From Spirochaetaceae bacterium (lineage in GTDB: Bacteria > Spirochaetota > Spirochaetia > DSM-27196 > Alkalispirochaetaceae), in contig REEH01000133.1 in the NCBI GenBank assembly GCA_007695175.1, forward strand, positions 31,058 through 95,057: DNA of 64,000 nt. The letters are read 5' to 3'. Shown here in pieces: positions 58,615 to 64,000 of the stretch. Every line of letters starts with the position of its first letter. Positions within the stretch are counted from its first letter, which is position 1. A program made the position numbers and the translations under genes. The notes beneath the pieces are model-generated. The model was not told where the DNA came from, did not search any database, and saw only the letters and a list, made by a program, of their open reading frames with translations.

Positions 58615-60804
58615 ATGAGCAGCAGCGAATTACATCATGCAGCGGCGCTGGAGCACGTCCGGCGGGAAGTACCCGGCCTCTCCGTGCAGTCCCTGCGAAC
58701 GGTACTGGAACTGCTCGCGCAGGGGGCGACCATTCCCTTCATCGCGAGATATCGCAAGGAACGTACCGGAGGAGCCGACGAGGTCCAGCTTCGGGCTATA
58801 GAGGACCTGTATGCCCGCAGGGTTGCCCTGGAGAAGCGGCGCGAATCGATCCTGGAATCCTTGCGTCGCCGGGAAGTCCTCACGGAAGAACTGGAGGGGG
58901 CGCTTGGTGCGGCCCCCGATCTTTCCACGCTGGAGGATATTTATCTTCCCTGGCGCCCCCGCCGCCGTACACGGGCCGACCGCGCCCGGGAGGAGGGACT
59001 GGAGCCGCTGGCCCGGACGCTGCTGAGCGACAGGACGCGGGGAGTAACGGAGCTGGTCGGAGCGGCGGCGGCTTCGCTGGGCCTGGAGGAGGATCGCTGT
59101 CTTGCCGGAGCCGGCGATATCATAGCCGCGGATTGTTCCGTGGATCCCGCGTTGCGGCGCCGCTTGCGGGAACTTTTCCGCCGGCAGGCGGCGCTGGAAA
59201 GCCGTCTTCACAAAAAAGGGCCCCGAGCGGAGACGTGGCGCGATTATTTTCAATGGCGCGAGCCTGCCCGGGCGTGTCCCTCGCACCGCCTGCTCGCGAT
59301 ATTTCGCGGTGAGAAGGAAGACGTTCTGAAGGTCACCGTTCAGCCTCCGGAAATGGCGACGGTGCGCATGGTGGAGGAACACCTTCTTGACCGCCTGGCC
59401 TGCCGGCGTGAGGACCGTCGTACTCTCCTGCGGAAGGTCGCCCGGGATGCGGCGATGCGTCTTCTCGCACCCTCTCTGGAGAGGGAATTGCGGCAGGAAC
59501 TGCGGGAGCGCGCGGAGGAGAGCGCTCTCCGCATCTTCGCGGCAAATCTGGAGGATCTGCTCATGGCGCCTCCCCTCGGAGCGCGACCCGTTCTTGCTCT
59601 CGATCCGGGGTTTCGCACGGGAAGCAAGATGGTCGCCCTGGACGGCACGGGACGCGTCCTGGATCACGGGACTATCTTTCCCGTTCCGCCCCGGGATGAT
59701 CGCGAGGGAGCGGAGCGTGTCGTGCGCACCTTCGTGAACCGGTACGAGCCACGGGCGGTAGGCGTGGGCAGCGGGACCGCCGGTCGGGAAGTCGAGCAGT
59801 TCCTGCGCTCTCTGGAGCTTCAGGGCCCCGGTGGAGAGGAGATTCCGGTGGTGCGGGTCAACGAGGCGGGGGCGTCGGTCTATTCCGCCTCTCCTCTGGC
59901 CGGCAGGGAACTGCCGGACCTGGATGTGACTGTACGGGGTGCCGTTTCGATCGGACGACGCCTCCAGGATCCGCTCTCGGAACTGGTGAAGATCGATCCC
60001 GCCGCGGTGGGGGTTGGGCAGTACCAGCACGACATCAGTCCGGAGCGGCTCCAGCGCGCCCTCTCCCAGACGGTGGAGTCCTGTGTCAACGCGGTCGGTG
60101 TGGAGCTGAATACGGCCGGTCCCGCGCTTCTCGCCCGCGTGGCGGGGCTGGCACCGGGAACGGCCGAGGCGATCGTGGCGTACAGGGACACCCACGGAGC
60201 GTTCAGCGAGCGGAGCGCGATCACCCGGGTGCCCGGCATCGGGCCGCGTACGGCGGAACAGGCCGTGGGTTTTCTCCGCTGTGCCGATGCTCCCGATCCG
60301 CTGGAGAATACCGGGGTGCACCCGGAACGGTACGCTCTGGTGGAGGAAATCGCCCGGGATCTCCGGTGCGCCGTTGCGGACCTGTGCGGAAACGGGGACG
60401 TGATCGAAAAGGTTCAACCGGAACGGTACGTCCGGGAGGGCCCGGATGGCCCCGGTCTGCCGACGATACTGGATATCCTGCAGGAGCTGCGCCACCCCGG
60501 CCGGGATCCGCGGAAGGAGTTTTCCGTCGTCTCCTTCCGGGAGGGGGTGAACTCGATCGAGGACCTGGCGGAGGGAATGGAACTGACCGGAATCGTGACC
60601 AACGTTACCGCCTTTGGAGCCTTTGTCGACATCGGTGTCCATCGGGATGGATTGATACACCTGAGCCGCCTCGCGGACCGTTACGTCCGTGATCCCCGGG
60701 AGATCGTCCGGGTAGGGCAGGCCGTGGACGTTACCGTTCTTGCGGTGGACCGGGAACGGCAGCGGATCGATCTGAAGGCCCGGGTGCCTCAAGACCACGG
60801 ATGA
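58615..60804 (+). CDS. tex: Tex family RNA-binding protein
   Basis: This 729-residue protein matches Tex, a conserved nucleic-acid-binding factor linked to transcription and RNA turnover. The N-terminus has QGATIPFIARYRKERTGGAD. The YqgF-like RNase H domain has VLALDPGFRTGSKMVALDG, helix-hairpin-helix segments include RVPGIGPRTAEQAVGFLR, and the C-terminal S1 domain has GIVTNVTAFGAFVDIGVHRD. The mRNA appears leaderless. The last 74 bases overlap the convergent unknown gene. Confidence 0.94.
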   Translation: MSSSELHHAAALEHVRREVPGLSVQSLRTVLELLAQGATIPFIARYRKERTGGADEVQLRAIEDLYARRVALEKRRESILESLRRREVLTEELEGALGAAPDLSTLEDIYLPWRPRRRTRADRAREEGLEPLARTLLSDRTRGVTELVGAAAASLGLEEDRCLAGAGDIIAADCSVDPALRRRLRELFRRQAALESRLHKKGPRAETWRDYFQWREPARACPSHRLLAIFRGEKEDVLKVTVQPPEMATVRMVEEHLLDRLACRREDRRTLLRKVARDAAMRLLAPSLERELRQELRERAEESALRIFAANLEDLLMAPPLGARPVLALDPGFRTGSKMVALDGTGRVLDHGTIFPVPPRDDREGAERVVRTFVNRYEPRAVGVGSGTAGREVEQFLRSLELQGPGGEEIPVVRVNEAGASVYSASPLAGRELPDLDVTVRGAVSIGRRLQDPLSELVKIDPAAVGVGQYQHDISPERLQRALSQTVESCVNAVGVELNTAGPALLARVAGLAPGTAEAIVAYRDTHGAFSERSAITRVPGIGPRTAEQAVGFLRCADAPDPLENTGVHPERYALVEEIARDLRCAVADLCGNGDVIEKVQPERYVREGPDGPGLPTILDILQELRHPGRDPRKEFSVVSFREGVNSIEDLAEGMELTGIVTNVTAFGAFVDIGVHRDGLIHLSRLADRYVRDPREIVRVGQAVDVTVLAVDRERQRIDLKARVPQDHG

Positions 60805-61795
60805 TAGACCCCGCAAAAGGTACCCAGCGCAGGAGACGGTCCAGGTACCCTCGGGTCCGCGGGGAGCGGCGCAGCATTTTCTCGATCCAGTCGCGATTGA
60901 GCACGCGAGCCGATTCGGAGGTGTCCGTCTCCGCGTTGAGCTGGATCAGGTAATCCACCTCGGGACTCACCTCAGGGCGTGTTTCCTGCGCGCTGTCCCG
61001 CACCTGCAGGGTGATTGCTCCGGAGCGGAACGCCGAGCGTCCCGGCACGCGGAGTCCTTCAAGTTCGATCTCCCGGGGACGGTCATTGCAGGCAAAGAGA
61101 TCGATATTCTTGACGAACCCTCCGTTGGGGGCGGGCACGTACAGGCCGTGCTCCTGCAGCAGACGCGCCACGAGGGTGATCAGCTCGTTGGTGCCCAGAC
61201 ACTGGAGGAGGTGGTCCACCGTGCGCGTCTCCGGGGTGCTGCGGGGATACTGCTCCAGGAGCCCTCCCTTGAAGAGAACGTAGTCGATCGCCAGGCCAAG
61301 GCCGAAGTCCCCGGTGATTTCCTTGAAGGTACTGCTTGACAGACGGCGGTTGGCGTTGATCTGGGTCAGGATGGTGGGGATATGGGTGATCCGCTCCTCC
61401 TGGACGATCCGGACCGGCACCAGCTTGGGTACGTCATCCTTGTTGGGAGTCGGGCCCACCGTCTTCTCGAAGAGATCCCGTTCCATCTCGTACATCGCTC
61501 CGGTGGGCTCCAGGATTCGGAGTACACCCTGGGCGAGATTGATCGCGAAGCCCTCAAGCTCACCCTGGGCCCAGCGATAGAGATCAATCGCCTGGTAGCT
61601 GAAACGGGGACGCTGCTCCCGGTTATGATCGCGGATTTCAGGCAGGCGTACGGCGCGGAAGAACCCGGCAAGAACAGGCTCTCCCAGCCGCTGTTCCCCC
61701 AGGAGTGGTGGAGCAAGGGTGTTTCCGGGTCCAATCTTGGTAAAGTAGTGTCGCACGTTCTCAATTGTAGTACGCCGGGACGATCTGTGCAGCAC
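60731..61795 (-). CDS. Unknown protein, partner of the kinase-like gene
   Basis: This 354-residue soluble protein begins at GTG 61795, five bases of spacing after the upstream stop region that supplies GGGGG as ribosome-binding site. I see predicted alpha/beta structure with conserved-looking segments (VPVRIVQEERITHIPTILTQ and GDFGLGLAIDYVLFKGG) but no recognisable motif, signal peptide or membrane helix. It is coupled to the kinase-like gene, so they probably act together. Its 3' end overlaps tex by 74 bases on the opposite strand, which implies a tail that is under little constraint. Confidence 0.68.
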   Translation of the reverse strand: MLHRSSRRTTIENVRHYFTKIGPGNTLAPPLLGEQRLGEPVLAGFFRAVRLPEIRDHNREQRPRFSYQAIDLYRWAQGELEGFAINLAQGVLRILEPTGAMYEMERDLFEKTVGPTPNKDDVPKLVPVRIVQEERITHIPTILTQINANRRLSSSTFKEITGDFGLGLAIDYVLFKGGLLEQYPRSTPETRTVDHLLQCLGTNELITLVARLLQEHGLYVPAPNGGFVKNIDLFACNDRPREIELEGLRVPGRSAFRSGAITLQVRDSAQETRPEVSPEVDYLIQLNAETDTSESARVLNRDWIEKMLRRSPRTRGYLDRLLRWVPFAGSIIRGLEAPGPSDRSAAVPGPPQER

Positions 61796-61798
61796 TGC

Positions 61799-62851
61799 TC
61801 AACCCCCTTTGAACACCATGGAGGTCAGATGCTGCCGCGTAAGCTGTCCCATGGTGCGCGCTTCCAGAAAGATCCTGTCCCGGTGATACCGGGCGAGACC
61901 GTTCCGGAGCTGCTCCACCCGATCCTCCGTGGAGATCGTGTCCTGCTCCATGCAGAAGAGAAGATCGTCCACCCGGGACCAGCCTGCCTTGAGGCGGCGC
62001 GCCATGAGACCGCGCTCCTCCTTCTGGTATTGACGGATCGTTTCGGGCTTGAGCACGTCCCAGACAAGCTCCAGCATCGTCCTGTTTTCCTCATAGAAAT
62101 GGGGAAGATACACTTCGATCTGGCCTTCGTAGCTCTGCTGGTCAAAGTCGATCGCCCGTACCCGGATCTGCTCCATGTCAAAGTCCTGGGTGACCACCAC
62201 CACGTAATTGTAGCTGCGCATGTCCCCCAGGAGCTTGGAAAAGCAACGCTCGGAAAACTTGACGAACTCCTTGGCGATGCGCACGTGAGTCTGTTCCGCC
62301 CGGAGTTTGCGCTTCTGCAGATATGCGTCTCCGGGAATACCGGTGATGTGCTCCTCCACCATCGTCTCGCCCTGTACGAGAAAGTCGATGCGATTGGGCG
62401 CCAGAACGTGTTCAAGTTCGAGACCATAAACGCGGGACGCGTCGGCGCGCTTCACGTAGTAGTAGTCGTGGTTGTCGTTGTGCCGGTTGACCACACGGAT
62501 CCGGAAGGGTTTGGAGTTGCCGAAATTGCAGAACTCCACCCGGCTGATATTGAGGTGGTCCGTGTACTCCGGTGTATCCGGTGTCTTGAGCCACGCATAG
62601 ATGCTGGTGAGCTGCTGTGTCAGCCGCTCCCACTCCTGCTGCGGATAGATCACCCAGTCCCATAGAGAGTCCTCGCCGTTCTTGTCCTGCAGGGGAAACC
62701 CCTCCTGATAACCCAGGAGATCCTCGTACTGCAAGGTGAACGGCGCGGTGCGCCCCACATGTTCAAGGTATTCCGCCAGGAGAGCGGCGATCGGGAAAAT
62801 CGGCTTCTTTTTGCTGATTTTGACCCACGAACTGGTTGGTATCTGACGCAT
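61799..62851 (-). CDS. Divergent protein-kinase-like-fold protein
   Basis: This protein is about 350 residues long. No family came to mind by name, but the key residues of the kinase-like fold appear in order and at plausible spacing. A lysine sits in DYYYVKRAD (Lys134), and acidic candidates are in GLELEH (Glu145, Glu147). A catalytic-loop-like LLGDMRSYNYVVV has Asp210 and Asn215, the canonical D+5 N spacing. A metal motif VRAIDFDQQ follows (Asp235, Asp237). SrkA, encoded next door on the other strand, shows the same pattern as HGDCHRGN and LFDFDD. The ATG at 62851 begins 31 bases from the proposed srkA start; the longer in-frame extension is antisense to srkA and is rejected. Confidence 0.7.
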   Translation of the reverse strand: MRQIPTSSWVKISKKKPIFPIAALLAEYLEHVGRTAPFTLQYEDLLGYQEGFPLQDKNGEDSLWDWVIYPQQEWERLTQQLTSIYAWLKTPDTPEYTDHLNISRVEFCNFGNSKPFRIRVVNRHNDNHDYYYVKRADASRVYGLELEHVLAPNRIDFLVQGETMVEEHITGIPGDAYLQKRKLRAEQTHVRIAKEFVKFSERCFSKLLGDMRSYNYVVVVTQDFDMEQIRVRAIDFDQQSYEGQIEVYLPHFYEENRTMLELVWDVLKPETIRQYQKEERGLMARRLKAGWSRVDDLLFCMEQDTISTEDRVEQLRNGLARYHRDRIFLEARTMGQLTRQHLTSMVFKGG

Positions 62852-62881
62852 CGCACCACAATGTACTATAGAATGCACCAG

Positions 62882-63907
62882 ATGAGGCAAGCACCGGGAA
62901 GTTTTGACGACCTTACCCCCCACGCGGTCACCGCGGCGGTGGAAGCATTTTTTGATCTCTCTCTGGACGGGACGGTGGACCGTTATGCCAGTTACGTGAA
63001 CCGCGTGTACGGACTTCGCACTACTCTGGGGGAGCACGTGGTTGCCAAGTTCTACCGACCAGACCGGTGGAGCGAGGAAGCGATCCTGGAGGAGCACCGT
63101 CTGCTGCAGGAGCTGGAAGAGAGGGAGGTTCCGGTGGTGGCTCCTCTGCGCGACACCGAGGGGGATACGCTGCTCCAGATCGAACTCGATGATGACGCCG
63201 CGACGGGAGTCGTTCGTGAAGACGGCGATGACGGCGATGGGCCGCCGCTGTTCTCGTTCGCACTCTTTCCGCGCCGGGGAGGACGCAGTTTTGACGCGGA
63301 GAATGATGAGGACTGGATGCGGCTCGGCGCGATCATCGGACGGATGCACCAGGCGGCGGGCCCGGGAGAGGCGCTGCACCGACTGCGGGTCGATCCGGAG
63401 TCATGGACCGGCGCGTACGTGCGGGAGCTTCTGCAGGAGGAGATCGTCCATCCCGATTGCGCCGATGAGTTTGAGGAGATTGCCCAGGGAACGGTGGAGC
63501 GGATCGCTCCGCTCTTCCAGGGGCTGCCGCTGCGGCGCATCCACGGCGACTGCCACCGGGGAAATATCCTGGACCGCCCAGGGGAGGGCCTGCTCCTCTT
63601 TGACTTTGACGACATGATGAATGGACCGGCGGTGCAGGATCTGTGGCTGCTGCTGCCGGACCGGGCCGGTGAGTCGATGCGGGAGCTCACGATGCTCCTG
63701 GAAGGGTACGAGCAGTTTCTGCCGCTGGATCGGAACCAGCTCGAACTGATAGAGCCGCTGCGGTTCATGCGTATGATCCATTTTCTCGCGTGGCGGGCAC
63801 GACAGCGCTTTGATAACTGGTTTGAGCGGGAACACCCGGGCTGGGGGAACCGCTCCTTCTGGATCAAGGAGGTTGAGGACCTGCGGGAACAATCGGGGGC
63901 CTTCTGA
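62882..63907 (+). CDS. srkA: Stress response kinase A (SrkA/YihE-like)
   Basis: This 341-residue cytosolic kinase has the SrkA landmarks: YVNRVYGLRT at the N-lobe, a VVAKFYRPDRW lysine strand, FALFPRRGGRSFD, the catalytic loop RRIHGDCHRGNILD and the metal motif LFDFDDMMNGPAVQDLW. Family members phosphorylate protein Ser/Thr and counter stress-induced death in enterobacteria. ATG codons at 62861, 62873 and 62882 are all in frame. The last is chosen because the family homology begins just after it and TATAGA lies nine bases before it. The gene ends 93 bases before the window edge, and nothing recognisable lies in that remainder. Confidence 0.88.
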   Translation: MRQAPGSFDDLTPHAVTAAVEAFFDLSLDGTVDRYASYVNRVYGLRTTLGEHVVAKFYRPDRWSEEAILEEHRLLQELEEREVPVVAPLRDTEGDTLLQIELDDDAATGVVREDGDDGDGPPLFSFALFPRRGGRSFDAENDEDWMRLGAIIGRMHQAAGPGEALHRLRVDPESWTGAYVRELLQEEIVHPDCADEFEEIAQGTVERIAPLFQGLPLRRIHGDCHRGNILDRPGEGLLLFDFDDMMNGPAVQDLWLLLPDRAGESMRELTMLLEGYEQFLPLDRNQLELIEPLRFMRMIHFLAWRARQRFDNWFEREHPGWGNRSFWIKEVEDLREQSGAF

Positions 63908-64000
63908 AGTATGCACATCCCTGTGTATAAACCTCCCTTCCGGGCCCGATGGCAGCCCCCTCACCCGGCGGGAGCCGGGGCGCTGAGAACCGGCATACAT

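Noticed and set aside
58630..60816. A 728-codon minus-strand open frame opposite tex
   Set aside because: Antisense shadow of tex with no domain similarity.
1..64000. CRISPR arrays, tRNA or rRNA genes, insertion sequences, prophage or integrase genes
   Set aside because: I looked for regularly spaced repeats, tRNA-like TTC-GANTC segments and transposase or integrase motifs by eye and found none. A tRNA scan or repeat finder would settle it.
63908..64000. A possible gene in the last 93 bases
   Set aside because: Only a minus-strand frame running into srkA is open there. It is a shadow and nothing else is recognisable.

Overview
The window is GC-rich, densely packed bacterial chromosome. The organism is almost certainly a free-living spirochaete of the Spirochaetales. 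The evidence is two core FlaB flagellins together with two FlaA-type sheath proteins, spirochaete-style fliW-csrA and tsaE/tsaB neighbours of the flagellar genes, a PlzA-like PilZ protein, and no sign of a Gram-positive or proteobacterial gene order. A cytosolic superoxide dismutase suggests an oxygen-tolerant species. I see no insertion sequence, prophage, CRISPR array, tRNA or rRNA. No gene-free stretch exceeds 300 bases; the longest are 39157-39437 and 12514-12756.

Layout. 1-3 kb: a cut-off UDPGP-family nucleotidyltransferase and a glucokinase (minus), then a DHH phosphoesterase (plus). 3-9.5 kb: a DeoR-type regulator followed by E2, E3 and a fused E1 alpha-beta 2-oxoacid dehydrogenase (minus). 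9.5-12.5 kb: a D,D-carboxypeptidase, a DHOD-like flavoprotein and superoxide dismutase. 12.5-21 kb: a run of plus-strand genes (sufS, sufU, gpmA, CYTH, HAD, lipid kinase, RNase R, an HPr-domain protein). 21-27.7 kb: a PQQ-type sugar dehydrogenase, a chemoreceptor with two downstream genes, a SPOR-domain envelope protein and FabZ.

27.8-46.5 kb is a motility island. flgN-flgK-flgL-fliW-csrA (plus) follows a sigma-28 promoter. flaB1-flaB2-flaG-fliD and two unknown genes (minus) lead into the t6A genes tsaE and tsaB. Upstream on minus lie a TPR protein, a PilZ protein, zapA, a ZapB-like coiled coil and infC-rpmI-rplT. Two membrane-associated proteins and two FlaA genes (plus) close the island. 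FliW, CsrA and FlaB in one locus fit the known FliW-CsrA flagellin homeostasis switch.

46.5-51.6 kb: a cNMP-binding histidine kinase, TatD, protein-isoaspartate methyltransferase, a polyprenyl diphosphate synthase, a small unknown protein and a hemolysin-III-type membrane protein. 51.6-58.5 kb: a TetR regulator, then a minus-strand polyamine operon (speA, carboxynorspermidine dehydrogenase, nspC, speB, mscS) that encodes arginine to spermidine by the carboxyspermidine route. 58.6-64 kb: Tex, an unknown gene, a divergent kinase-like protein and SrkA.

The most striking observation is regulatory. At least nine genes without a Shine-Dalgarno sequence have a -10 hexamer ending only 6-9 bases before the ATG, usually with a well-spaced -35, which predicts leaderless mRNAs. 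Other second-look items are a perfect sigma-28 promoter pointing antisense into the TPR gene, a kinase-like protein beside SrkA, an HPr domain on a large unknown protein, and paired long palindromes between sodB and sufS.
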